Assembly (NCBI GenBank): GCA_904830895.1
Contig: LR882958.1
Location: 2,908,001-2,972,000 of the forward strand
From: Planktothrix rubescens CCAP 1459/22
GTDB taxonomy: Bacteria > Cyanobacteriota > Cyanobacteriia > Cyanobacteriales > Microcoleaceae
DNA length: 64,000 nt
Reading direction: 5' to 3'
Shown here: piece after piece, positions 18,060 to 26,264 of the stretch
Position numbering within the stretch: position 1 is the first letter of the stretch
How the letters are laid out: every line of letters starts with the position of its first letter
Notes under the pieces: model-generated
What the model was told of the DNA's origin: nothing
Seen by the model: the letters and a program-made list of their open reading frames with translations, nothing else
Databases searched by the model: none
Program-made: the position numbers and the translations under genes

Positions 18060-18851
18060 CTACTTCAACGGCCACCAGGAAACCTTATCCCGGGTGGCAC
18101 TATAGGTTTCTTTTAATCCTTCGGGGTCAATAACTCGAATCGTATCTTCCGAGGAATCACTGGATTTCGCGGCTTCAATTAATTTGACTTTCTGCATTCC
18201 TTTGAGAACCTGTTCAACGGTGCGGTGGTTTAACTGACAGGAACGAGCGATCACATCAATAGGCAAATCGAAGGTATAAACTCCGTCGGACTGGGGTTGA
18301 TTTCCTAGACTGCGTTCTTGATAGACCAATGCCCTGAATAGTGCAGCCACGGCTTGAGGAGGATAGGAACTGCAATTAAGTAGATGATACTGAAATTTTT
18401 CCCGCAGTTCAAAGAATTTATCATAGCGTTCCCGCACCACTGGACTATCCTGATAAATTTCTTTCAGGGTATCTAGGGGCAGTTTAATTATATCGGTGGT
18501 TTTGTAGGCTTCGACTAAACTGGGAAACGCCCGACTCATCTGGCCAAAACCAAAGGGAAGATTTCTCATCCCAAAACATCCCCCCGGATAACTGATGGCA
18601 ATAATTCGGTCTAGGGGTGTACTCCGAGTAATAATTGGCCCGCCACTGAGAATAATATAGAGAACATCTAAAAAGATATTGGGACGAAAGGCTGTATAGA
18701 CAGGACGATTAGAATACAGTTTTTCTATAGTCAGGTCTGGAGAAAGATACTGAGCCAGCCAGTTAATCTCTAAGTCTCGGAAAAGATAGTTAGTCTGAAT
18801 CAAAAGTTTTGCTAACTCGGCTTCAGGTGATGAAGGTGCTTGTGCTGTCAT
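18060..18851 (-). CDS. Crp/Fnr family transcriptional regulator (CysR-like by position)
   Basis: This 263-residue protein has an N-terminal cyclic-nucleotide-binding-like beta roll (about residues 25-140) and a C-terminal winged helix. The recognition region is DVIARSCQLNHRTVEQVLKG (about 205-224). The beta roll lacks an obvious cAMP phosphate-binding RE..A.S signature, so the ligand is unknown. It is divergent from the sulfate-binding protein gene. In Synechococcus elongatus a Crp-family gene, cysR, sits within the sulfate permease cluster, which makes control of sulfur acquisition a reasonable inference. Confidence 0.82.
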   Translation of the reverse strand: MTAQAPSSPEAELAKLLIQTNYLFRDLEINWLAQYLSPDLTIEKLYSNRPVYTAFRPNIFLDVLYIILSGGPIITRSTPLDRIIAISYPGGCFGMRNLPFGFGQMSRAFPSLVEAYKTTDIIKLPLDTLKEIYQDSPVVRERYDKFFELREKFQYHLLNCSSYPPQAVAALFRALVYQERSLGNQPQSDGVYTFDLPIDVIARSCQLNHRTVEQVLKGMQKVKLIEAAKSSDSSEDTIRVIDPEGLKETYSATRDKVSWWPLK

Positions 18852-19171
18852 ATTTTACTTCCCTATTGGGACTCCACCAAATTTATAGTTTATAGCTGGC
18901 CTAGGGTAGCGATGCTGGGAGTGCAGTTCCTAGAACCGCATTGCGGGGCTGAACACCAGGGGAGGATAACTGGATTGGACTGCCTCTGACTACATAACTG
19001 GGTCAGCCTATATGTATTTTGACATGGTAAAAGCATTGATTGATAAATTTAAGTTTTTAATTTTGTAATGCAGATGTATTGAAATTCAAACTAACTTAGT
19101 ATAGAATCCAAAGGCAGTCAAAAACAAAAGACTGTGTAAATAAATTCCAGATGGATTTCAGGAGTGTGATA
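18852..19171. promoter_or_regulatory. Divergent regulatory region of the sulfate uptake locus
   Basis: These 320 bases lie between the Crp-type regulator and sbpA and contain no gene. There is a short dyad, GTTC-CTA-GAAC (18924-18934), in a GC-richer block (18900-18990), then an AT-rich stretch. An AGGAG Shine-Dalgarno 7 bases before the ATG at 19172 fixes the sbpA start. Promoters and an operator must lie here, but I cannot assign them. Confidence 0.4.
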
Positions 19172-20287
19172 ATGCGAATCAGTTCACCGTTACCCCCAAA
19201 ACGTTTCTCTGCTAAGTCTATTGGTTATGTCTTGACTGGACTTGCACTCAACTGCATGGTGGTAGCTTGCTCCTCACCTAACAATAACGCCAACAATCCA
19301 TCTCCTACCGCCACGAATACTCCTGCACCCCAAGCCGCCCAAACGGACAAACCGATTAAACTCACCCTCGTATCTTACGCAGTCACTAAAACGGCTTATG
19401 AAAACATTATTCCTAAGTTCGTGGAACAGTGGAAAGCCCAAACCGGGCAAACTGTAGAGTTTGAACAAAGTTATGGTGGCTCAGGCTCCCAAACCCGTGC
19501 GGTTATTGATGGACTCAATGCCGATGTGGTGGCTTTGGCCTTAGCCGGAGATACCGCAAAAATAGAAAAAGCTGGACTCATCCAACCGGGTTGGGAACAG
19601 GAACTTCCTAATGAGTCGATTGTCCATAAATCCGTCGCGGCTTTGGTATTCAGAGATGCCAATACCAACGTTAAGGGATGGTCTGATTTGACCCGTGATG
19701 ATGTTCAGGTGATTACAGCTAACCCCAAAACCTCTGGCGGAGCGAAGTGGAACGTCCTGGCCTTGTGGGGTTCCGTCACCCAAGCCGGAGGCACCCCGGA
19801 AGAAGCTCAAACCTTTGTAGAAAGTGTCTTTCGTCGAGTTCCGGTGCTACCAAAAGATGCCAGGGAAGCCAGTGATGTTTTCTATAAACAGGGTCAAGGC
19901 AATGTCTTAATTAATTATGAAAACGAGGTGATTTTAGCGGCTCAAAAAGGAGATAAACAACCCTATATTGTGCCCACGGATTATAACATTTCCATTGATA
20001 ACCCGGTTGCCGTTGTTGATAAAAATGTAGACAAACATGGAACCCGTCAAGTAGCAGAAGCTTTTACCAAGTTCTTGTTTACACCGGAAGCTCAAAAAGA
20101 GTTTGCCAAAGTCGGATTCCGACCCGTTGAACCCACGGTTGAAGCCGAATTTGCCAGCCAATTTCCTAAAGTTGAAAAACTGTTCACTATTAAGGATTTA
20201 GGTGGATGGAAAGAGGTAGATACTCAATTTTTTGCTGATGGAGCAATTTTTGATCAAATCCAAGCCCAAATTGCCCAATCTAAATAG
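19172..20287 (+). CDS. sbpA: Sulfate ABC transporter substrate-binding protein
   Basis: This is the periplasmic lipoprotein that captures sulfate for the CysTWA permease. I chose ATG 19172 (MRISSPLPPK), which has an AGGAG site at 19160-19164; the in-frame ATG at 19151 would put that site inside the gene. The lipobox is CMVVAC followed by SSP, so it is likely lipid-anchored. Family features are LTLVSYAVTKTAYENIIPKF, SYGGSGSQTRAVIDGL and NPKTSGGAKWNVLALWG, the sulfate-contacting regions. About 371 residues, complete. It is the first gene of the transport operon, 50 bp before the NIL gene. Confidence 0.95.
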   Translation: MRISSPLPPKRFSAKSIGYVLTGLALNCMVVACSSPNNNANNPSPTATNTPAPQAAQTDKPIKLTLVSYAVTKTAYENIIPKFVEQWKAQTGQTVEFEQSYGGSGSQTRAVIDGLNADVVALALAGDTAKIEKAGLIQPGWEQELPNESIVHKSVAALVFRDANTNVKGWSDLTRDDVQVITANPKTSGGAKWNVLALWGSVTQAGGTPEEAQTFVESVFRRVPVLPKDAREASDVFYKQGQGNVLINYENEVILAAQKGDKQPYIVPTDYNISIDNPVAVVDKNVDKHGTRQVAEAFTKFLFTPEAQKEFAKVGFRPVEPTVEAEFASQFPKVEKLFTIKDLGGWKEVDTQFFADGAIFDQIQAQIAQSK

Positions 20288-20336
20288 AGATTGATTCAGT
20301 CCCCAAAATTCTAGTCATTTATTTGAGGAGATTAAA

Positions 20337-20663
20337 ATGTCTTTGAATTCTCCAAATATTGATCAAGAAAATACAGATTTATCTGGATTAAATGCCAGAG
20401 AAAAGTATCAATCTGATTCTCGAATTAGAGTCAGAATTCCCAAGGAATACCACCAAGAACCCGTGATTTCTCGCCTAGCTTCCGATTATGGTTTACAAGT
20501 TAACATTATCGGAGCAATTTTAGGTCAGAATGCCCGGGAAGATGGTTGGTTTGATTTACTCCTGAAAGGAACTCCCCAACAAATTGATAGCGCCCTGATT
20601 TATCTTTCCGATTTGGATGTTGAAATTTGGCGGGATTCAAAATCAGAAGTAGATGGTTGGTAA
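20337..20663 (+). CDS. NIL domain-containing protein of the sulfate cluster
   Basis: This 108-residue protein has a NIL ligand-binding fold, seen as RIRVRIPKEYHQEPVISRLA, then GLQVNIIGAILGQNAREDGW and FDLLLKGTPQQIDSALIYL. NIL domains are otherwise found at the C-terminus of methionine importer ATPases. A small gene sits in the equivalent place of the Synechococcus sulfate cluster. It has a good TGAGGAG ribosome site. It may sense a sulfur compound or regulate the transporter; no direct evidence is in the sequence. Confidence 0.85.
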   Translation: MSLNSPNIDQENTDLSGLNAREKYQSDSRIRVRIPKEYHQEPVISRLASDYGLQVNIIGAILGQNAREDGWFDLLLKGTPQQIDSALIYLSDLDVEIWRDSKSEVDGW

Positions 20664-20706
20664 ACAATCAATTCAATTCCTATTCCCCGTAGAGTATTAA
20701 ACATTA

Positions 20707-21579
20707 ATGGTGACTTCTGTAGACCAGTTTAAAACCCAGAAACCAGCTTCTAATAACCCATTAAAAGAACTTTGGGGGAGGCTTTCTTTCCCCTGGGTTT
20801 TTACCTTTTCCTATCTGATTTTTATGTTAATTCTGCCCTTTGCAGCATTAATTACAAAATCCTTAACCATATCCCCCCAGGAATTTTGGAAAATTGCCTT
20901 TAGTCCCGTTGCCATGAGCGCTTATAACGTTACTTTTGTAACTGGTTTAGCTGCCGGGGCAATTAATGGAATCATGGGAACTTTAATCGCTTGGGTGTTA
21001 GTTCGTTATAGCTTTCCTGGGAAAAAATTAATTGATGCCGCCGTTGATTTACCCTTTGCCTTACCCACTTCCGTTGCTGGTTTAGTCTTAGCAACGGTTT
21101 ATAGTAATAACGGTTGGATTGGACAATTTTTTGCTCCATTTGGGATTAAAATAGCCTTCACCCGTTTAGGGGTTTTTGTTGCCATGTTGTTTATTTCTCT
21201 GCCCTTTGTGGTGCGAACTTTACAACCAGTTATGCAAGAAATGGAACGGGAAACGGAGGAAGCAGCTTGGTCATTAGGTGCATCTCAATTCCAAACTTTT
21301 ATCAGGGTTTTACTCCCCCCCTTAATGCCGCCAATTTTAACCGGAATTGCCCTGGGTTTTTCCCGGGCTGTGGGAGAATATGGTTCGGTAGTAATTATTT
21401 CTTCTAGTATTCCCTTTAAAGATTTAATTGCCCCGATTTTAGTGTTTCAGCGCTTAGAACAATATGACTATGTAGGTGCGACGGTCGTGGGTACAGTCCT
21501 CTTAATTATCTCATTGTGCTTATTAGTATTAATCAATGCGCTGCAACAGTGGGGCCGCCGTTATTCTCTGAAAAGTTAA
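20707..21579 (+). CDS. cysT: Sulfate ABC transporter permease CysT
   Basis: This is an inner-membrane channel subunit of the sulfate/thiosulfate importer. The 290 residues contain about six hydrophobic helices and the [13 protein letters not shown] periplasmic region typical of CysT. The cytoplasmic EAA loop reads [20 protein letters not shown], which docks on CysA. It is followed by cysW after a 31-bp gap. Confidence 0.95.
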   Translation: MVTSVDQFKTQKPASNNPLKELWGRLSFPWVFTFSYLIFMLILPFAALITKSLTISPQEFWKIAFSPVAMSAYNVTFVTGLAAGAINGIMGTLIAWVLVRYSFPGKKLIDAAVDLPFALPTSVAGLVLATVYSNNGWIGQFFAPFGIKIAFTRLGVFVAMLFISLPFVVRTLQPVMQEMERETEEAAWSLGASQFQTFIRVLLPPLMPPILTGIALGFSRAVGEYGSVVIISSSIPFKDLIAPILVFQRLEQYDYVGATVVGTVLLIISLCLLVLINALQQWGRRYSLKS

Positions 21580-21610
21580 GAATTTTTAACCAGTTAATTG
21601 TTTACCTTTT

Positions 21611-22447
21611 ATGGCATCTTCCCCAACAAATCCCGCTCAATCTCAGTCATTCCCTTGGGTTAAATGGCTGCTGATTGGCATTGCTTTACTCTATCTGGCT
21701 CTGGTTTTATTTATTCCAGCAATAGCAGTTTTTTATGAAGCCTTTCATAAAGGAACCCAAGAGTTTGTGATTGCTATTAATACCAGTGACTTTCAAAGAG
21801 CAATGCAACTGACCTTAATTATTGCTTTAATTGTCGTTCCGATTAATACGGTTTTTGGACTCTGCGCCGCTTGGGTAATTGCTAGAAATCAATTTAGAGG
21901 TCGTACCTTATTAATTAGTATTATCGACCTACCTTTTGCTGTTTCTCCTGTGGTAGCTGGGTTAATGATTGTGCTGTTATATGGTCGTAATGGTTGGTTT
22001 GGGCCAGCATTAGAAAACCTGGATATTAAAGTGTTATTTTCTCTCCCAGGAATGGTACTAGCAACACTATTTGTTTCTTTACCTTTTGTAGCCAGAGAAG
22101 TGATTCCGGTTTTAGAAGAATTGGGTTCAGAACAGGAAGAAGCCGCCCGCACTTTAGGCGCTCAGGATTTCCAAATTTTCTGGCGTGTGATTCTGCCGAA
22201 TATTAAATGGGGTTTGCTCTATGGTGTTCTATTAACTAATGCTAGAGCAATGGGTGAATTTGGAGCGGTGGCGGTTGTTTCTGGATTAATTGCAGGTCGA
22301 ACTTTAACCTTACCAACTTTTGTGGAACAAGCCTACAAAAACTATCAAACCGAAGCCGCTTTTGGCGCAGCCACTATTTTAGCTTTACTCGCCTTAGTTA
22401 CTTTAGTTCTCAAGGAGATATTAGAAAGAAAAACCAGTCACGGATAA
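21611..22447 (+). CDS. cysW: Sulfate ABC transporter permease CysW
   Basis: This is the second channel subunit, 278 residues. It parallels CysT with DLPFAVSPVVAGLMIVLLYG, and its EAA loop is EEAARTLGAQDFQIFWRVIL. The C-terminal ARAMGEFGAVAVVSG segment is diagnostic of CysW. The gene is intact and co-directional with cysT and cysA. Confidence 0.95.
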   Translation: MASSPTNPAQSQSFPWVKWLLIGIALLYLALVLFIPAIAVFYEAFHKGTQEFVIAINTSDFQRAMQLTLIIALIVVPINTVFGLCAAWVIARNQFRGRTLLISIIDLPFAVSPVVAGLMIVLLYGRNGWFGPALENLDIKVLFSLPGMVLATLFVSLPFVAREVIPVLEELGSEQEEAARTLGAQDFQIFWRVILPNIKWGLLYGVLLTNARAMGEFGAVAVVSGLIAGRTLTLPTFVEQAYKNYQTEAAFGAATILALLALVTLVLKEILERKTSHG

Positions 22448-22465
22448 ATTAATTAATTACCAATT

Positions 22466-22550
22466 AGAGATCACGAATTGTTTTAATTATTCCTCAATTC
22501 GTAATTCGTAATTGTTTTAATCATTCCTCAATTCGTAATTCGTAATTCTT
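22466..22550. repeat. Duplicated unit of AATTCGT heptamers between cysW and cysA
   Basis: CCTCAATTCGTAATTCGTAA is repeated about 40 bp apart together with the interposed TTGTTTTAAT. The heptamer AATTCGT is the reverse complement of that at 5535. The array separates cysW from cysA within an otherwise compact operon. Confidence 0.75.
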
Positions 22551-22559
22551 AGAGGTACT

Positions 22560-23585
22560 ATGGGTATTATCATTAACAACGTTTCTCAAGTATTCGGTAA
22601 TTTTCAAGCCTTAGATCAGATTAACTTGGAAATTAAAGATGGAACTTTAGTCGCTTTATTAGGGCCTTCCGGTTCAGGAAAGTCTACTTTATTAAGAGCA
22701 ATAGCTGGATTAGAACCCCCTACCAGTGGACAAATTATTATCAACGGTCAAGATACCACTTATTTAGATGTCAGAAAGCGTAATATTGGATTTGTCTTCC
22801 AACATTATGCCCTGTTTAAACATCTTACCGTCCGTCAAAATATCGCCTTTGGTTTAGAAATTCGCAAACATCCTCAGCAAAAAATTAAAGCTAGAGTCGA
22901 AGAATTATTAGACTTAATTCAGTTAACCGGATTAGGAAATCGTTATCCCTCCCAACTTTCTGGCGGTCAACGTCAACGGGTGGCTTTAGCCCGAGCTTTA
23001 GCCGTGCAACCCCAGGTTTTATTACTCGATGAACCCTTTGGGGCCTTAGATGCCAAAGTTCGCTTAGAATTACGCAGTTGGTTACGTCAACTACACGATG
23101 AAGTTCACGTTACCAGTGTATTTGTCACCCATGATCAAGAAGAAGCCATGGCTGTCGCGGATGAAATTGTGGTGATGAATCAGGGCAAAATTGAACAGGT
23201 GGGAACCCCCTCAGAAATTTATGATCACCCGGCGACCCCCTTTGTTATGCAGTTTATCGGTAGCGTGAATCTGTTACCCCGTCATACAACACTATTTCAA
23301 GATTTTGATTTAGATTCTACTGCTACTAATATTTTTGTTCGTCCCCATGATCTGGAATTACATACCAGTAATTATCAACAACTTAGTGCTGTTGCAGACG
23401 TGAAACGGGTGACTCATTTAGGCTGGGATATTCAAGTGGATTTAACCCTAGCCGATGGGCGTGAAATTGTTGCCCATTTAAGCAAAGAACAGTTGAACAA
23501 ACTGGAACTACAAGCGGGTGATCAAGTTTTTGTTCAACCCAAACGAGGATATAACGGTGATACCTGCGAAATTATATTAGAATAA
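22560..23585 (+). CDS. cysA: Sulfate/thiosulfate ABC transporter ATP-binding protein CysA
   Basis: This ATPase powers sulfate import with CysTW and SbpA. The 341 residues have Walker [10 protein letters not shown] (about 33-41), Q-loop VFQHYALF, signature [15 protein letters not shown], Walker B VLLLDEP and the switch histidine in [10 protein letters not shown]-terminal TOBE-like regulatory region follows ([10 protein letters not shown] onward). Complete. Its start follows a heptamer repeat array and TTAGAGG. Confidence 0.95.
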   Translation: MGIIINNVSQVFGNFQALDQINLEIKDGTLVALLGPSGSGKSTLLRAIAGLEPPTSGQIIINGQDTTYLDVRKRNIGFVFQHYALFKHLTVRQNIAFGLEIRKHPQQKIKARVEELLDLIQLTGLGNRYPSQLSGGQRQRVALARALAVQPQVLLLDEPFGALDAKVRLELRSWLRQLHDEVHVTSVFVTHDQEEAMAVADEIVVMNQGKIEQVGTPSEIYDHPATPFVMQFIGSVNLLPRHTTLFQDFDLDSTATNIFVRPHDLELHTSNYQQLSAVADVKRVTHLGWDIQVDLTLADGREIVAHLSKEQLNKLELQAGDQVFVQPKRGYNGDTCEIILE

Positions 23586-23924
23586 ACCGCCGTAGCAGTC
23601 CGTTAAAATCCCTATTCCCTATTCCCTATTCCCTTCTCAGTCCCAGAGAGGGGTTTTTTTATTCAAGAAAGAATAATCAAAAACCGGAAATTTTACAAAA
23701 AGTAACGACAATGGCAAAACCACTTGCTCAACTGTCACATCCGTTACATAATGGATTTCGTCTTTTGTGTATGGGGAGCAAAGATTTTGGGGACGCGCCA
23801 AGAACTGGAACAATCTTCCCTATCAGAACCGACTTCACCAGAGATAGTAGCAATATCAACATCATTCTAATCCGACTCGCACCCAACAATTCAATGTAAT
23901 CATTACCCATAAGGAAAGGTTGAC
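23586..23924. other. Intergenic region after cysA
   Basis: This 339-bp gap starts with CCCTATT heptamers (23608-23633). A weak CCC...GGGG stem then runs into seven Ts (about 23640-23660), which may terminate the cys operon. The two overlapping frames of about 60 codons here (23711-23899 plus, 23728-23910 minus) are compositionally unconvincing, and I leave them out. Confidence 0.4.
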
Positions 23925-24245
23925 ATGAAAATCATTCAAGGATACAACCCATCAAAAACAATTTCCCCGATGAAGATTCGTAAAGTTAAAGGGGTAACAA
24001 TTGTGGAGAAATACGGAGACAATCTCTATGTATTACCCGATGAAAATAATAATAAAACTGTACCAGAATTTAATAAAACTGACTCGTTTGATATTAATAA
24101 TTGGGCAGAACAAGCAACGGATTTAGATGGATTCTACTTTGTTAATGCTATTACTATGACTGGAAACTATTTAGGTTCCGAATGGAATGATATTATTTTA
24201 GGGCTTAAATTCAGAGGATTAGCAACTTACGTTTCTAATCATTAA
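23925..24245 (+). CDS. Hypothetical protein
   Basis: This 106-residue protein has an AAGGAAAGG ribosome site 6 bases before the ATG. It is soluble, starts MKIIQGYNPSKTISPMK and has mixed strand-like segments (GVTIVEKYGDNLYVL, DGFYFVNAITMTGNYLG). It has no signal peptide, membrane segment or motif that I recognise. It lies just upstream of a palindromic repeat. The good start context supports a real gene. Confidence 0.55.
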   Translation: MKIIQGYNPSKTISPMKIRKVKGVTIVEKYGDNLYVLPDENNNKTVPEFNKTDSFDINNWAEQATDLDGFYFVNAITMTGNYLGSEWNDIILGLKFRGLATYVSNH

Positions 24246-24280
24246 TTTCTACTACAATTGATTTAAGTATAGCAGGGAAC

Positions 24281-24320
24281 AGCCCCCCTAGCCCCCCGTG
24301 CACGGGGGGTTTGGGGGGGA
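24281..24320. repeat. GC-rich palindromic repeat, copy 3
   Basis: This is the third copy in the window of the CCCCCCGTGCACGGGGGG palindrome with the CCCCCCTAG and TTTGGGGGGG flanks, here intergenic. Confidence 0.88.
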
Positions 24321-24514
24321 GGGAACACCGGGGGAAAACACTTTACCGTCTGGGTTCCAAGATCCGTCTGGTGTCTTAACTGCCTTGGCGGTTGCTATAT
24401 AATGTTGATATTGTAGTGCTTAATCGATCTGATTTTGAACCTATTTTCTAATTTATCCTGATTCTGAGTCAATAGGTCTGTATAGATTACAAATTGACCT
24501 GACCGGGTGAAAGC

Positions 24515-24718
24515 ATGAACAAGGTATTATCGGGAACATCTATTGATATTCAGCATATCGTCAGCAAAATTTACGCTACAGGTAAAATTACCCGCGCCGA
24601 CCAAAACGGGTTAATGGCTTTAGTTTTTTCTGACCAAGTTTTAGGGTTACGCGAATGTAAACAAATCAGTGAAATTATTAATCGTTTAAACAACGGATGG
24701 TTAAAAGTGATTGATTAA
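24515..24718 (+). CDS. Small conserved-looking cyanobacterial protein
   Basis: This 67-residue, probably helical protein has the core TGKITRADQNGLMALVFSD, then two helices ending INRLNNGWLKVID. I recall similar short cyanobacterial proteins with R.DQ..LM...LS and a C-terminal RL..G.LKVVD, of unknown function. It does not show the HetP signature. AT-rich DNA precedes it, with GGGTGAAAGC just before the ATG. Confidence 0.55.
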   Translation: MNKVLSGTSIDIQHIVSKIYATGKITRADQNGLMALVFSDQVLGLRECKQISEIINRLNNGWLKVID

Positions 24719-25332
24719 AACTTTATTTATACTAATTGAAATTGCTCTTATTAATTATTGCAAAATATTAAACTGTGTAAATTTTCGTAAATTTGGGGTA
24801 GGCGATCGCAAAAGTCATGCTAACTTAATAGTTATAGGACACCGCTCAACAAAACGCAACTGTTGATAACAACCCCACCGGATTAAATGCTCGTGTCCGT
24901 TCTGCTTTAATCCCCTTGCAACACCGTCAGTGGCACTGTGAACTACCAAACTGTTGATATTGTAGAGGGTCAAGGACTCGCCTGGAGCTTCAAAACGATA
25001 AGGATTTAGTTGGCTTTGGGGTCAATATCGGAACAAAGGTCTGTATCGACTTTCCTAGTGCAATACTTCTGATTGGAAAAGTTGCAATCTGTTGTCCACC
25101 TTAGTTTAGTGTTTTGCTTTTTTCGTTAACTTATCTGAAATTTGCTTGAGTCAACTTAGTTTGTTTTATAGTGATTAAGGTCTGGTCATTCTGTACCAGA
25201 CCTTAATCGTTTTGACTGGATTTTTGCGTTATAGTAGTCGCGCTTTTGGTGGTATTTGATCAAGACTAATCCAGCAAACCCGACTGTAAATTCTTTCCCT
25301 CCCAAAACCCATTACCCATTACCCATTACCTA
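24719..25332. other. Long gap with a possible gene relic and a strong hairpin
   Basis: This 614-bp region has no open gene. Bases 24847-25010 read, with breaks, as an SH3-like fragment (AQQNATVDNNPTGLNARVR in one frame, then GTVNYQTVDIVEGQGLAWS in another), suggesting a decayed secreted SH3-domain gene. A strong hairpin lies at 25173-25208. CCCATTA heptamers lie just before 25333. Confidence 0.4.
25173..25208 (+). terminator. Perfect 14-bp hairpin, possible terminator
   Basis: GATTAAGGTCTGGT (25173-25186) and ACCAGACCTTAATC (25195-25208) form a perfect stem around an 8-base loop, followed by GTTTT. It may be a bidirectional terminator, or the end of the decayed gene upstream. Confidence 0.55.
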
Positions 25333-26016
25333 CTACAATACAGGCCAGCCTAAACGAGTCGGTTGTTGATAAATCCGTTTTAAAGTATTAATATCTCTAG
25401 CAGAAATAGGCGGGGGTTCTCGAACTTGGGAAAAATACATGACGTCTGTGGGTTCAGGACTATGACCCCAAATTCCTAAAGCATGACCAAATTCATGAAG
25501 GACGGCGGCTTGAATATATTTTCCAGTTTGGGTGGGACTTAACCAAATCGTAAAGCGGTGGGATAAATAGGGAAACCCTTGGGGAGTATATTTAACCGAA
25601 ACTTGATAACGGGTTTCTGCGGAACTGGCGCGTTTTTTCTGAGGGTCTAGGGGAGGATTTTTTCTAATAATTTCAATATCAGCATTTTCAGGTTCTTCAA
25701 CTAGATTTAAGGGTAAATAATTATGCCATTTAAAAATAGCCGATGAAATACTTTGCTTCCAGTTTTGATCGGAAACGGGATTTTCAATATAAACTTTGAT
25801 CGGAAAATCAGAAAAAATTAAATGACCAAAATTAGGAGCTTCAATTTTATCAAAATAATCACCTTGATTGTTTGGATCTTGCCAATGTGCTAAACTTTCT
25901 GGTAAAGGGTGAGGTTGAAATGGAATTTTATCATCGGTGGCAATAGTTGGGATTTGACCGATTAAAATTATAAAAAATGTTGTTAAAATTAGCCCTATTA
26001 AATAATGACGCTTCAT
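25333..26016 (-). CDS. Matrixin-like secreted zinc metalloprotease
   Basis: This 227-residue protein has an N-terminal signal sequence (MKRHYLIGLILTTFFIILIG). A metzincin zinc site, HEFGHALGIWGH, lies near residues 175-186, and a Met-turn, DVMYF, follows about ten residues later. All three zinc histidines and the catalytic glutamate are present, so it should be active outside the cytoplasm. A short pro-like region lies between the signal and the catalytic domain. The substrate is unknown. It has no operon partners. Confidence 0.85.
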   Translation of the reverse strand: MKRHYLIGLILTTFFIILIGQIPTIATDDKIPFQPHPLPESLAHWQDPNNQGDYFDKIEAPNFGHLIFSDFPIKVYIENPVSDQNWKQSISSAIFKWHNYLPLNLVEEPENADIEIIRKNPPLDPQKKRASSAETRYQVSVKYTPQGFPYLSHRFTIWLSPTQTGKYIQAAVLHEFGHALGIWGHSPEPTDVMYFSQVREPPPISARDINTLKRIYQQPTRLGWPVL

Positions 26017-26264
26017 TTTAAATGGAGAGTGTTACAATGCTGGCAGGAACTGAGTTTCAAATTTTGTGCTTGTCCACAGCATCATATTTTACAAGAACTC
26101 AGCCCAAAAAATGTGTTATAGATATTTTAAGATCGAATCCCAATCAAGTTCTTAGATTCTTAGCCTTTCAACCCACTTGTATCAATTGCATCCCAATTCA
26201 CCATCAACCTCTGTGCTAATCCAAACCAGATATAATCGGTAGTTATTCTAGGTAACCTCAAGGT

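Noticed and set aside
19541-19810. Minus-strand frame of 89 codons inside sbpA
   Set aside because: Antisense shadow of a well-conserved gene with no ribosome site or family features.
23711-23910. Overlapping frames of about 60 codons on both strands after cysA
   Set aside because: Both frames use the same DNA, neither resembles a protein family and neither has a convincing start.
26022-26219. Frame of 65 codons upstream of the GGDEF gene
   Set aside because: Irregular composition, no domain; it shares the promoter space of two divergent genes.
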